Shown here piece after piece: positions 1 through 8,092 of a DNA stretch of 38,999 bases. This DNA comes from Cypionkella sp. Its GTDB lineage: Bacteria; Pseudomonadota; Alphaproteobacteria; Rhodobacterales; Rhodobacteraceae. How positions within the stretch are numbered: the stretch's first letter is position 1; each line of letters begins with the position of its first letter. Made by a program: the position numbers and the translations under genes. The notes beneath the pieces were generated by a model. The model had not been told where the DNA came from. It made no database searches and saw nothing but the letters and a program-made list of their open reading frames with translations. Where the stretch lies: contig JALOSF010000041.1 in assembly GCA_025458525.1 (NCBI GenBank), forward strand, positions 1 through 38,999. The letters are read 5' to 3'.

Positions 1-2
1 CC

Positions 3-998
3 AATGACCGTTTCATCAGCCCGACCCTCGCCGCCGCCGTCAGCGCACGGGTGGCGCGCGGCGAACAATCGCTGTTGTTCCTCAACCGCCGGGGCTATGC
101 GCCGATCACGCTGTGCCGGGCCTGCGGGCATCAGGTCGGCTGCGACGATTGCGACGCGCGGATGGTGGAACACCGCTTCCTCAAGCGGCTGGTCTGCCAC
201 CAATGCGGGGCGACAAAGCCGGTGCCGGTCGAATGCCCGTCCTGCAAGGTCACGGGCAAGATGGCCGCCGTCGGCCCCGGCGTGGAGCGGCTGGCCGAAG
301 AAGTGGCGGCCCGCTTTCCCGAGGCGCGGCTGGCGGTGCTGTCGTCGGATCTGTTCGGTTCGGCCCGCGCGCTGAAGGCGCAGATCGAGACGATCGCGGC
401 GGGTGGCGCGGATATCATCATCGGCACGCAGATCGTGGCCAAGGGGCACAACTTTCCCCTGCTGACCCTCGTCGGTGTCATCGATGCCGACCTTGGCTTG
501 CAGGGGTCTGACCTGCGGGCGGCCGAGCGCACGTTTCAGCTGATGCGCCAGGTGTCGGGCCGGGCGGGTCGGGCAGACCTGCGCGGCACCGCGCTTCTCC
601 AAACCCACCAACCGGACCACCCGGTGATCCGCGCGATCCTTGGCGGTGACGAGGAAGCCTTCTGGAAGGCCGAGGCCGCCCAGCGCCGCGCGGCCGGGGT
701 GCCCCCTTACGGCAGATTGGCCGGGATCATCCTGTCCGGGCCGGATATCGCGCAGGTGTTTGATGTCGGGGCAGAATTGGCGCGCCGCGATGACCCGCTG
801 CGCCGCATTGGCGCGCAGGTCTTTGGCCCTGCCCCGGCGCCCGTTGCGCGTGTGCGCGGCCGCCACCGCGTGCGGCTGCTGGTCAAGGTCGACAAGGGCG
901 CCGCGCTACAACCCGCCCTGGCGGAATGGGTGGCGCAGGTGCGGCTGCCCGCAAACCTGCGCCTTGCCATCGATATCGATCCGCAAAGTTTCTACTGA
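3..998 (+). CDS. priA: Primosomal protein N' (replication restart helicase PriA), 3' part
   Basis: PriA is a 3'-5' DNA helicase that recognises stalled forks and reloads the replisome. The window opens inside the gene: reading frame 3 is open from base 3, so 331 C-terminal residues are visible and the start lies upstream. The fragment begins in the helicase C-lobe (LNRRGY). It carries the PriA zinc-binding insertion as four CxxC pairs (CRAC, CDDC, CHQC, CPSC, bases about 111-245). Helicase motif V follows (GTQIVAKGHNFP), then motif VI (SGRAGRADLRG), then the C-terminal domain. It converges on ileS with 14 bases between the stop codons. Identification is firm; only the truncation by the window edge is unusual. 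Confidence 0.96.
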   Translation, partial: NDRFISPTLAAAVSARVARGEQSLLFLNRRGYAPITLCRACGHQVGCDDCDARMVEHRFLKRLVCHQCGATKPVPVECPSCKVTGKMAAVGPGVERLAEEVAARFPEARLAVLSSDLFGSARALKAQIETIAAGGADIIIGTQIVAKGHNFPLLTLVGVIDADLGLQGSDLRAAERTFQLMRQVSGRAGRADLRGTALLQTHQPDHPVIRAILGGDEEAFWKAEAAQRRAAGVPPYGRLAGIILSGPDIAQVFDVGAELARRDDPLRRIGAQVFGPAPAPVARVRGRHRVRLLVKVDKGAALQPALAEWVAQVRLPANLRLAIDIDPQSFY

Positions 999-1012
999 CC
1001 GGGCGCAGCAGA

Positions 1013-3943
1013 TCAGGATGCGCCCAGAACCGTGTCGCAGCGTTTGCAGACAGCTGCGTGCCGGTGTGTGCCGACATCGGGCAGGATCTGCCAGCAGCGT
1101 TCGCATTTCTGGCCGGTGGCAGGTTCGAACACCACTGCGACCCCGGGCACTTCGGGCAGGGTAAAGGCGCCCGCGGGCGGGGCTGCGGTGGACAGCGCAA
1201 GGCTTGAGGTGATGGCGATCTGGGCCATGTTCACCCCCTGCATCGCCGCTTGCAGCGCCGGCGCCTCGATGTGCAGGACCGGCGCCGCCTCCAGCGAGGA
1301 ACCGATCACCTTGGCCGTGCGCTGCACCTCAAGCGCCGCCGTCACCACGCGGCGCACCTGGCGCACCTGCGCCCATTTGGCACCCAGCGCGTCGTTGCGC
1401 CATGCGGCGGGGGTTTCGGGCATGTCGGTCAGATGCACCGAGGAATCCGTGCCGGGGAAACGCTCCAGCCAGACCTCCTCCATGGTGAAGACCAGGATCG
1501 GCGCAAGCCAGGTGGTCAGGCGGTGATACAGCAGGTCCAGCACCGTGCGCGCGGCGCGGCGGGTCAGCGTTCCCGGCGCGTCGCAATAAAGCGTGTCCTT
1601 GATCACGTCGAAATAGAAGGCCGACAGGTCGGTCGTGGCAAAGGTGAACACCTTCTGGAACACGCCCTGGAAATCATAGGCGGCATAGCCCGTCCGCACC
1701 TCGGCATCGAGTTCGGCAAGACGGTGCAGCACCCAGCGTTCCAGCTCTGGCATGTCCTCGACCGGCAGACGCTCGGCCTCGGCAAAGCCGTTCAGCGCGC
1801 CAAGGAGGAAGCGCATGGTGTTGCGCAGGCGGCGATAGCTGTCGGCCACGCCTTTGAGGATTTCCTTTCCGATCCGCAGATCGACCGTGTAATCCGACTG
1901 CGCCACCCACAGCCGCAGGATATCGGCGCCGTATTCGTCGATCACCTGCTGCGGGGCCACCGTGTTGCCCAGCGACTTCGACATCTTCATGCCCTTTTCG
2001 TCGAGCGTGAAGCCATGGGTCAGCACCCCGCGATAGGGCGCGCGGCCCTTGGTGCCACAGGCTTGCAGCATCGACGAATGGAACCAGCCGCGGTGCTGGT
2101 CGGTGCCTTCAAGGTAAAGGTCGGCAATCCCGTCGGCCGCCCCGTCCTCGCGGTCGCGCAGGACGAAGGCATGGGTCGATCCGCTGTCGAACCAGACGTC
2201 GAGCACATCGAAGACCTGCTCATAGGCCTCCGGGTCCACAAGGCCGCCCAGCACCCGCTCCTTGAAGCCGGGCACATACCAGACATCGGCACCCTCGGCC
2301 TCGAAGGCGGCCTTGATGCGGGCGTTGACGTCAGCGTTGCGCAGCAGGAAATCGGGCGCATCGGGGCGCGCGCCCTTGCGGACGAAACAGGTCAGCGGCA
2401 CACCCCAGGCGCGCTGGCGCGACAGCACCCAGTCGGGGCGCGCCTCGATCATCGAATGCAGGCGGTTGCGCCCGGTTTGCGGGGTCCATGTCACCAGCTG
2501 GTTGATCGAGTTCAGCGCCCGGGTGCGGATCGTATGGCCATAAGTGCCCAAGCCATCGTCCAGCGGCTTGTCGATCGCGACAAACCATTGCGGCGTGTTG
2601 CGAAAGATCACCGGCGCCTTGGACCGCCACGAATGCGGGTAGGAGTGTTTCAGCTTGGCTTTCGCAAACAGCGCGCCCACGCTGGCCAGGGCCTTGATGT
2701 TGGACACATTGGCCGGGCCTTCCTTGCCATCGGGCAGGATGATGTGCTGGCCCCCGAACAACGGCAGATCGGCGCGATAGCTGCCATCGGCCTCCACGTT
2801 ATAGGTCATCGGCAGGCCGAACCTGACGCCCATCTGATAGTCGTCATCGCCATGGCTGGGCGCGGTATGCACAAAGCCCGTGCCGGCGTCATCGGTCACA
2901 TGATCGCCCGGCAGCATGGGAACATCGTAATCCCATTCCGCCGCGCCGCCGTCGATGCCGCGGTAAGGGTGGGCGCAGATCATCGCCTGCAAATCGGCAG
3001 CAGGCACGTCGCACAACCGCCGCACCATCTCGGGGCCCGCCAGCTTGGCCTGCGCCAAGACCTGTTCGGCAAGCGCGTCGGCCAGGACAAGGCGCTGGCC
3101 GATGGTTGCCGTGCTGTCTGCGGGGCGCCCGATGACGTCATACAAGCCATAGGCGATGCCCGGCCCAAAGCTGATCGCGCGGTTCTGCGGGATGGTCCAG
3201 GGCGTGGTGGTCCAGATCACCACATCTGTCGGCGTCTTGGTGAACAGCGCATCGCCCGCCACCACCCGGAACCGCACCCAGACCTGATGGCTGGTATGAT
3301 CGTGATATTCCACCTCGGCCTCGGCCAGAGCGGTCTTTTCGACCGGCGACCACATCACGGGCTTGGACCCCTGATACAGGCTGCCGTTCATCACGAATTT
3401 CATGAACTCCTCGGCGATCACCGCCTCGGCGTGGTAATCCATCGTCAGATAGGGCTGGTCCCATTTGCCGGTGATGCCAAGGCGCTTGAATTCGGCGCGC
3501 TGCACGTCGATCCAGCCTTCGGCAAAGCGGCGGCATTCCTGACGGAAGGCGACGATATCGACATCATCCTTGTTCAGGCCCTTGGCGCGGTATTGTTCCT
3601 CGATCTTCCATTCGATCGGCAGGCCGTGGCAATCCCAGCCGGGCACATAACGCGCGTCCTTGCCCATCATCTGCTGGCTGCGCACCACCATGTCCTTCAG
3701 CACCTTGTTCAGGGCGTGCCCGATGTGCAGATGCCCGTTGGCGTAAGGAGGGCCGTCGTGCAGCACAAAGGGCGCACGCCCCTTGGCCTCGCGCAGGCGA
3801 TCGTAAACCCCCAGCCGTTCCCAACGGGCCAGCCATTCGGGCTCACGTTGCGGCAGCCCTGCGCGCATGGCAAAGCCGGTTTCGGGCAGGAACACGGTGT
3901 CGCGGTAATCGGGGGCGGTGGTTTCAGGCAGATCGGCAGGCAT
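1013..3943 (-). CDS. ileS: Isoleucyl-tRNA synthetase
   Basis: Cytoplasmic class I aminoacyl-tRNA synthetase that charges tRNA-Ile and edits valine. The protein has 976 residues, a usual bacterial length. The class I HIGH motif is at residues 73-76 (within GHLHIGHA) and KMSKS is at 653-657. The C-terminus has the zinc-binding CERC and CKRC pairs. The ATG at 3943 was chosen because AAGGA lies 8 bases upstream and the protein then begins MPADLPE; an in-frame extension to 3997 has no such site. It is transcribed alone and converges on priA. The upstream region shared with the monooxygenase gene holds two palindromes that may control either gene. Confidence 0.97.
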   Translation of the reverse strand: MPADLPETTAPDYRDTVFLPETGFAMRAGLPQREPEWLARWERLGVYDRLREAKGRAPFVLHDGPPYANGHLHIGHALNKVLKDMVVRSQQMMGKDARYVPGWDCHGLPIEWKIEEQYRAKGLNKDDVDIVAFRQECRRFAEGWIDVQRAEFKRLGITGKWDQPYLTMDYHAEAVIAEEFMKFVMNGSLYQGSKPVMWSPVEKTALAEAEVEYHDHTSHQVWVRFRVVAGDALFTKTPTDVVIWTTTPWTIPQNRAISFGPGIAYGLYDVIGRPADSTATIGQRLVLADALAEQVLAQAKLAGPEMVRRLCDVPAADLQAMICAHPYRGIDGGAAEWDYDVPMLPGDHVTDDAGTGFVHTAPSHGDDDYQMGVRFGLPMTYNVEADGSYRADLPLFGGQHIILPDGKEGPANVSNIKALASVGALFAKAKLKHSYPHSWRSKAPVIFRNTPQWFVAIDKPLDDGLGTYGHTIRTRALNSINQLVTWTPQTGRNRLHSMIEARPDWVLSRQRAWGVPLTCFVRKGARPDAPDFLLRNADVNARIKAAFEAEGADVWYVPGFKERVLGGLVDPEAYEQVFDVLDVWFDSGSTHAFVLRDREDGAADGIADLYLEGTDQHRGWFHSSMLQACGTKGRAPYRGVLTHGFTLDEKGMKMSKSLGNTVAPQQVIDEYGADILRLWVAQSDYTVDLRIGKEILKGVADSYRRLRNTMRFLLGALNGFAEAERLPVEDMPELERWVLHRLAELDAEVRTGYAAYDFQGVFQKVFTFATTDLSAFYFDVIKDTLYCDAPGTLTRRAARTVLDLLYHRLTTWLAPILVFTMEEVWLERFPGTDSSVHLTDMPETPAAWRNDALGAKWAQVRQVRRVVTAALEVQRTAKVIGSSLEAAPVLHIEAPALQAAMQGVNMAQIAITSSLALSTAAPPAGAFTLPEVPGVAVVFEPATGQKCERCWQILPDVGTHRHAAVCKRCDTVLGAS

Positions 3944-4020
3944 CGGAAAAATCCTTGGCAAAGGGCGTGGAGGCTGCGGCCAGACCGGGCCGCGCAACAG
4001 GCAAAACGCGTCCCGGACGC

Positions 4021-4038
4021 TTTGACGACACCGTCAAA
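4021..4038. promoter_or_regulatory. Inverted repeat in the divergent ileS/monooxygenase region
   Basis: A perfect inverted repeat, TTTGACG-acac-CGTCAAA, lies between the two divergent genes, 78 bases upstream of ileS and 124 bases upstream of the monooxygenase. Its arms contain TTGACG, a good -35 sequence, on both strands. It may be an operator or overlapping -35 elements; the sequence does not decide which. Confidence 0.35.
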
Positions 4039-4060
4039 ACGCCGGGCGGCTAATTCGCAC

Positions 4061-4075
4061 TATGATCCGGATCAT
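4061..4075. promoter_or_regulatory. Palindrome overlapping a TATGAT -10-like element
   Basis: ATGATCCGGATCAT (4062-4075) is a perfect 14-bp palindrome. It overlaps TATGAT (4061-4066), a good -10 sequence for the monooxygenase gene starting at 4162, although no clear -35 sits at the right distance. An operator at this place would suit a repressor. The regulator is unknown. Confidence 0.35.
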
Positions 4076-4161
4076 CCACATGCCGCGCCTTATACGCGTC
4101 CGAATGTCGGTGGTCCAGATCACCCCTTGCACATCGCAAGGCCAAGCGGCAACCCTGCGAC

Positions 4162-5352
4162 ATGCGCAGAACCATCGCCATCATCGGGGCCGGGGTCGGC
4201 GGGCTTGCCACCGCAGCCCTTGCGCATGACGCGGGCCACACCGTCACCCTGATCGAGCGGTTCGACACCCCGCGCCCGCTCGGCTCTGGGCTGGTGATCC
4301 AGCCGGTCGGGCTTGCCGTGCTGGATGCGGTCGGCGCAGGCGATGCCGCGCGCGCCTTTGGCCAGCCGATCCGCCGGATGCTGGGGCACGAGGTGTCGGG
4401 GCGCGAGGTGCTGAACGTCGCCTACCCGGCCACGGCACCGGGGCTGGCGCTGCACCGCTCGGCCCTGTTTCAGGCGCTGTGGGATCGATGCCTTGCGCGC
4501 GGGATTTCCGTGATCACCTCGGCCACGGTGGCGTCGGCCCCTCTGGTGGCAGGCGCGCGCGAGGTGGTGCTGGAGGATGGCCGCCACCTTGGCCCCTTCG
4601 ATCTGGTGGTGGACAGCAGCGGGGCCGCGTCGCGCCTGTCGCCGCTGCGGTCGCGGGCGCTGCCCTTTGGCGCGATCTGGGGCACGGTTCCGTGGCCCGA
4701 CGGAACGGAGTTTGCGCCCGACCATCTGCACCAACGCTACCGGGCGGCGCGCGACATGGTGGGCGTGCTGCCGCTTGGCCAGCGGCCGGGCCTGCCGGGG
4801 CGCCATGCGGCAGTGTTCTGGTCGATGCCCACGGCGGCGCTGGACGGCTGGGCGCACGGCGATATGGCCGCATGGCGGGCGGGGGCAGAGGCGCTTTGGC
4901 CACAGATGGCGCCGTTTCTGGCCACGCTGCGCACGGCGGCCGACATGACCCCCGCCCGTTATGGCCACGGCACGCTGCGCCGGCCCTTTGCCCCGGCGCT
5001 GGCCTTTGTCGGCGATTCGGCACACCGGGCCAGCCCGCAACTCGGGCAGGGCGCAAACATGGCGCTGCTTGATGCCATGGCGCTGATCACCGCGCTGGGG
5101 CTACGGGATCTGGGGCGCGAAGACCCCCTGCCCGCCTATGCCGCGATGCGCCGCTGGCATGTGCGCAGCTATCAGGCCATGAGCGCCCTGTTCACGCCGA
5201 TGTATCAGTCGGACAGCCGCCTCCTGCCCCGCCTGCGCGATCATCTGCTCGCGCCCTTGGCCCCGCTGCCGGTTGTGCGCCAGGGTTTGACGCGGCTCGT
5301 CTCGGGCGACCTTTTGCCCCCCCTTGCGGGGATCGCTTTTCCCAAACCGTGA
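4162..5352 (+). CDS. FAD-dependent class A monooxygenase (PHBH fold, UbiH/salicylate hydroxylase-like)
   Basis: Predicted single-component flavoprotein hydroxylase using FAD and NAD(P)H; the substrate is unknown. It has 396 residues, the family length. The N-terminal Rossmann motif is GAGVGG (residues 9-14), with an acidic residue (IER) ending the second strand. The FAD-ribityl GD motif is GDSAH (from residue 284), followed by PQLGQGANMALLDA, a class A hallmark. No signal peptide is seen. The start is the ATG at 4162, as the sequence then opens directly into the first Rossmann strand. DUF2237 and truncated haemoglobin genes follow on the same strand, so the three may be co-transcribed. It could act on an aromatic compound or a quinone precursor; the family alone cannot decide. 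Confidence 0.85.
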   Translation: MRRTIAIIGAGVGGLATAALAHDAGHTVTLIERFDTPRPLGSGLVIQPVGLAVLDAVGAGDAARAFGQPIRRMLGHEVSGREVLNVAYPATAPGLALHRSALFQALWDRCLARGISVITSATVASAPLVAGAREVVLEDGRHLGPFDLVVDSSGAASRLSPLRSRALPFGAIWGTVPWPDGTEFAPDHLHQRYRAARDMVGVLPLGQRPGLPGRHAAVFWSMPTAALDGWAHGDMAAWRAGAEALWPQMAPFLATLRTAADMTPARYGHGTLRRPFAPALAFVGDSAHRASPQLGQGANMALLDAMALITALGLRDLGREDPLPAYAAMRRWHVRSYQAMSALFTPMYQSDSRLLPRLRDHLLAPLAPLPVVRQGLTRLVSGDLLPPLAGIAFPKP

Positions 5353-5403
5353 CTGGACACCCCGGCCCCGGCCCCTATCATCGGGCCAAGCAAGGGGAAA
5401 ACC

Positions 5404-5778
5404 ATGAAAGAACCATCTGTAAACGTGCTTGGCGGCCCGCTGGAGCCTTGTTCCACCGCTCCGATGACCGGGTTCTTCCGCAATGGCTGCTGCGACACCG
5501 GCCCGATGGACCGGGGCTTGCACACCGTTTGCGCGGTGATGACGGCCGAATTCCTGGCGCTGTCGAAATATCTGGGCAATGACCTGAGCACGCCACGCCC
5601 CGAATACGGCTTTGCGGGGCTGAAACCCGGCGACCGCTGGTGCCTGTGCGCCGGGCGTTTCCTGCAAGCGCATGACGAAGGCGCGGCCCCGCGGGTCAAT
5701 CTGGCGGCGACCCATCAGATCACGCTTCAGATCGTGCCGCTTGAGGTGCTGGCGCAGTATGGCATCGACAAGACCTGA
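5404..5778 (+). CDS. DUF2237 family protein
   Basis: Small cytoplasmic protein of 124 residues matching the DUF2237 family, whose function is unknown. Recognisable family blocks are NVLGGPLEPCS near the N-terminus, TGFFRNGCCDTGPMDRG with paired cysteines, and PGDRWCLCAGRFLQA toward the middle. Conserved Cys and Gly residues suggest a small enzyme or metal-binding fold, but that is inference. AAGGGG lies 6 bases before the ATG. It sits 51 bases after the monooxygenase and 57 bases before the truncated haemoglobin on the same strand, so co-transcription is likely. Confidence 0.85.
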   Translation: MKEPSVNVLGGPLEPCSTAPMTGFFRNGCCDTGPMDRGLHTVCAVMTAEFLALSKYLGNDLSTPRPEYGFAGLKPGDRWCLCAGRFLQAHDEGAAPRVNLAATHQITLQIVPLEVLAQYGIDKT

Positions 5779-5835
5779 CCGCTGCGACAGCACGGCGTCT
5801 TGCGGCCCTTGGCGCCGCGTCATAGCCTGCGGCCC

Positions 5836-6231
5836 ATGATCCCGCCCCGCTTCCCCATCACCGCAGACCAGATCGACGCCACGCTGGCGGAATTCTACGC
5901 CTGTGTGCGCGACCACCCCGGTCTTGGCCCGGTCTTTGCGCGCCATGTCGCGGATTGGCCCGCGCATGAGGCAAAGATCGCCCGGTTCTGGCGCAACGCG
6001 ATCCTGTTCGAGCGCGCCTATGACGGAAACCCGATGGCGGTGCATATGGCGGCGGGCGATGTGCGGGCGCCGATGTTTGCGGTCTGGCTGGGGCTTTTCG
6101 ATGCGGTCCTGCACCGCACCCTGCCGGTTGAGACGGCGGCCGCCTGGTCTGCGCTGGCCCATCGCATCGGTCGAGGGATGCATATCGCCATTCAGGACCG
6201 CGACAGCGCAGGCCCGCCCAAACTCGCCTAG
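5836..6231 (+). CDS. Group III truncated haemoglobin
   Basis: Small haem protein of 131 residues with the 2-on-2 globin fold; family members bind O2 or NO and are linked to redox or NO chemistry, and the exact role here is unknown. The B-helix region has Phe20-Tyr21 followed by LGPVF, with Tyr21 as the likely distal B10 residue. PMAVH places the proximal F8 histidine at His70, and VWLGLF matches the G helix. The ATG at 5836 gives the family length; an upstream in-frame TTG at 5800 would add 12 residues with no homology. Its stop overlaps the stop of the convergent LuxR gene in the tetranucleotide CTAG (6228-6231). Confidence 0.88.
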   Translation: MIPPRFPITADQIDATLAEFYACVRDHPGLGPVFARHVADWPAHEAKIARFWRNAILFERAYDGNPMAVHMAAGDVRAPMFAVWLGLFDAVLHRTLPVETAAAWSALAHRIGRGMHIAIQDRDSAGPPKLA

Positions 6232-6746
6232 GCCGCGTCCGGTGGCTGTGCCGCCTTGCGCACGATGCCGTCGTCGCGCATCAATTCCTCGATGAACAGC
6301 GACAAAAGCTGCGGGCGCCCCGTGACGCCCGCCTTGCGATAGATCGCATTGGTCTGCGCCTTGATCGTGCCTTCGCTGGTGCCGCGCAGCCCGGCAATCT
6401 CGCTGGTGCTCAGCCCCTTGATGGCAAACAGCGCGACATCGCGCTCGGCCGGGGTCAGGCCCCATTCGTCAAACCGCTCGGCCAGCAAGACCATGAACGC
6501 GCCAGAGGCCCGGCGCAGCCCCGCCTCGGCGCGCGCGCGGTCGCGAAAGCTGCGCCGCAAGACCAGCGCGCCCAAGATCAACCCCAGCACCAGGCCCAGC
6601 GCGGCACCGATCTCCATCAATTCGCGCAGTTCCCAGGCAAGCGGGGTGCTACGCAGGCCCAGAAGCGACGACAGGATGTCGGAGACAAAGAACAACGCGC
6701 ACAGGGCCTGCACGGCAAACAGGGCGACAATCGCGGCGCGGGGCAT
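6228..6746 (-). CDS. Membrane-anchored LuxR-type HTH regulator
   Basis: Predicted DNA-binding regulator of 172 residues with two N-terminal hydrophobic segments (about residues 4-30 and 45-65). A short basic linker rich in Arg leads to a C-terminal LuxR/GerE helix-turn-helix (about 110-165). The HTH is recognised by LTPAERDVALFAIKGLSTSEIA, GTIKAQTNAIYRKAG and a final helix. No receiver or autoinducer domain is present, so sensing would be through the membrane part or a partner; that is inference. It begins 24 bases after a gene for a secreted PepSY-like protein on the same strand and is probably co-transcribed with both such genes. The stop overlaps that of the convergent globin gene by four bases. 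Confidence 0.82.
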   Translation of the reverse strand: MPRAAIVALFAVQALCALFFVSDILSSLLGLRSTPLAWELRELMEIGAALGLVLGLILGALVLRRSFRDRARAEAGLRRASGAFMVLLAERFDEWGLTPAERDVALFAIKGLSTSEIAGLRGTSEGTIKAQTNAIYRKAGVTGRPQLLSLFIEELMRDDGIVRKAAQPPDAA

Positions 6747-6770
6747 CAGGCAAGGCTCCCTGCGGCTGGG

Positions 6771-7262
6771 TCAATCGTCATCGCCACCACCACTGTCGCC
6801 GCCACTGTCGCCGCCGCTGCCGCCACCACTGTCGTCGCCGCCGCCGCTGCCGCTGCGGTCGTCGTCGTCGTCGGACCCGCCCGATCCGCCCGAGTCCCCG
6901 TCGGTGTCATCGTCGTCGGCGTCATCCCCGTCATCGTCGCCGCCGCGTCCCCGCCCGCGCCCCTTGCCGCCGTCCTCATCACGGATCAGCCCGGCGCCGG
7001 TGTCTGCCCGGCTGCCAGAGCCGCCGATCCACAGATCGCGCAGGATTTCCCCGGTGCGGGGGTTGAGGATGATCTCGCGCCGCCCCTCGTCGCCCTGCGC
7101 CACAATCCGGGTGCGGCCGAGCAAGGTGCGCTCGACGGTGATCTGGCCAAAGCCCTGCGCGCGCAACTGCTCTACCACCTGATCGGCAAAGGTCTTGGCA
7201 AAGGCGGGCGGCCCGATCACGGCAAAGGCCAAGGCCAGTGTCAGGAACATGCGACGTTTCAT
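6771..7262 (-). CDS. Secreted PepSY-like protein with Asp/Gly/Ser-rich tail (paralogue 1)
   Basis: Exported protein of 163 residues. Residues 1-22 form a signal peptide (MKRRMF..., cleavage likely after PAFA). Residues about 24-75 form a single PepSY-like unit: VVEQLRAQGF, then alternating strands, then LNPRTGEILRD. The last 75 or so residues are low complexity and made of Asp, Gly and Ser with a short GRGRGR patch. The tail is strongly acidic and could bind cations, but it lacks the RTX nonapeptide. GGAAGGG precedes the ATG. It lies 108 bases after a paralogue with the same design, and both genes end in the same Asp-Asp-Asp-stop. The function is unknown. Confidence 0.75.
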   Translation of the reverse strand: MKRRMFLTLALAFAVIGPPAFAKTFADQVVEQLRAQGFGQITVERTLLGRTRIVAQGDEGRREIILNPRTGEILRDLWIGGSGSRADTGAGLIRDEDGGKGRGRGRGGDDDGDDADDDDTDGDSGGSGGSDDDDDRSGSGGGDDSGGGSGGDSGGDSGGGDDD

Positions 7263-7325
7263 GAATGACCCTTCCGGCCCGTCCGGACACAGCGCCGGAT
7301 GACGTTCAGTATCTGCGATGCAAGA

Positions 7326-7346
7326 CGCCCCGGCAAGTCCGGGGCG
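7326..7346 (-). terminator. Stem-loop after PepSY paralogue 2
   Basis: A perfect 8-bp GC stem (CGCCCCGG / CCGGGGCG) with a 5-base loop starts 25 bases after the stop at 7371. On the minus strand it is followed only by TCTTG, so it may be a weak terminator, or a processing or stability hairpin between the two paralogue genes. Confidence 0.4.
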
Positions 7347-7370
7347 CTGCTGTCCGTGGCGCTCTGACGC

Positions 7371-7937
7371 TCAATCGTCATCCGACCCGTGACCGCTGCT
7401 GTCATCGTCGCCGTCATCGCTGTCGTCGTCGCTGTCGTCGCTGTCGCCACCATGGTCGTCACCGTGACCGCCGCGGTCGTCATCGCCGTCATCATCGGAC
7501 CCATGGCCGCCGCGATCCCCACCGCGATCCCCGCCCTTGTCATCGTCGCCGCGGTCATCGTCGCTGCGGTCATCGTCGCTGCGGTCATCGTCGCCGCGAT
7601 CGTCTGACCCGTCGTCATCCGATGATCTTTCGCCACGCACCCGCACGAAATCGCGGCCGCGTTCGCGCACGCTGACGCCGGGGGTCGTGGAGTCATCCGG
7701 TTCGACGCGCTCCCTCTCGGTCTTGAGCACGCTGCCGGTGCTGCGGTCGTAGATCACCTCCAGCTTTTCCGTGCCGCGGATCGCCTCGACCTTCATCTGG
7801 GTCGGGCCGATGCGCACCTCGACCCGCGTATAGCCTTGCGCCTGCAAATCGCTCACCACCTGCTCGGGTGTCAGGGCAAGCGCGGCAGAACCCGCAATCA
7901 CCGCCCCAAGAACCAGTGCCGCAAAGGTCAGTCTCAT
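7371..7937 (-). CDS. Secreted PepSY-like protein with Asp-rich repeat tail (paralogue 2)
   Basis: Exported protein of 188 residues when started at the ATG at 7937, which has AGGGG 8 bases upstream; the ATG at 7943 is an alternative with a spacing that is too short. The signal peptide is MRLTFAALVLG...SAALA. A PepSY-like unit follows (PEQVVSDLQAQGY to IYDRSTGSVLKTE). From about residue 95 the chain is a repeat of Asp runs with Arg, Ser, Gly and His, including tandem DDDRS units encoded by a 15-bp DNA repeat. The tail carries both acidic and His/Arg residues, which suggests cation or polyanion binding, but this is inference. It is probably the first gene of a three-gene unit with the paralogue and the LuxR regulator. 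Confidence 0.75.
   Translation of the reverse strand: MRLTFAALVLGAVIAGSAALALTPEQVVSDLQAQGYTRVEVRIGPTQMKVEAIRGTEKLEVIYDRSTGSVLKTERERVEPDDSTTPGVSVRERGRDFVRVRGERSSDDDGSDDRGDDDRSDDDRSDDDRGDDDKGGDRGGDRGGHGSDDDGDDDRGGHGDDHGGDSDDSDDDSDDGDDDSSGHGSDDD
7539..7598. repeat. Four tandem 15-bp repeats coding for DDDRS/G units
   Basis: Four head-to-tail copies of gtcatcgtcgcYgcg (7539-7553, 7554-7568, 7569-7583, 7584-7598) differ only at one silent C/T position. They encode DDDRS/DDDRG units in the tail of PepSY paralogue 2. The unit is a multiple of three, so copy number change keeps the frame. Confidence 0.85.
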
Positions 7938-8036
7938 GGTCATATCCCCTGTCTGTGGTCCGACCGAGGCCCTTGGCCCGGCGGCACCGTCATCGCGCTG
8001 ATCGGCGACAGCGACAGACAGCACCGGTGTGGCGCC

Positions 8037-8064
8037 GATGCGCCATTCCCTGCGGGTTTATCCC
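8037..8064 (-). promoter_or_regulatory. Possible ECF-type promoter of the PepSY/LuxR unit
   Basis: On the minus strand GGGATAAA (8064-8057) is followed after 14 bases by CGCATC (8042-8037). The AT-rich GGGATAAA block and the CG-ending downstream block resemble extracytoplasmic-function sigma promoters of alphaproteobacteria. The start would leave a leader of about 90 bases before 7937. This rests on motif resemblance alone. Confidence 0.25.
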
Positions 8065-8092
8065 GGGGGTCATGCGTCGCGGGTTTGTGGCC

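Noticed and set aside
1250..4252. A 1000-codon + strand open frame opposite ileS
   Set aside because: It is a shadow of ileS in GC-rich DNA: no recognisable family, biased to His/Gln/Arg/Gly, and the minus strand encodes a complete synthetase.
5800..5835. Upstream TTG start for the truncated haemoglobin
   Set aside because: The extra 12 residues show no homology, and the ATG at 5836 gives the usual family length.
6771..6990. Asp-rich tail as an RTX calcium-binding repeat
   Set aside because: The GGxGxDxx nonapeptide is absent; the tail is irregular Asp/Gly/Ser and no type I secretion genes are nearby.
7371..7700. Possible CRISPR-like array in the repeat region
   Set aside because: The 15-bp units are contiguous with no spacers, keep the reading frame and encode DDDRS; no cas genes are present.
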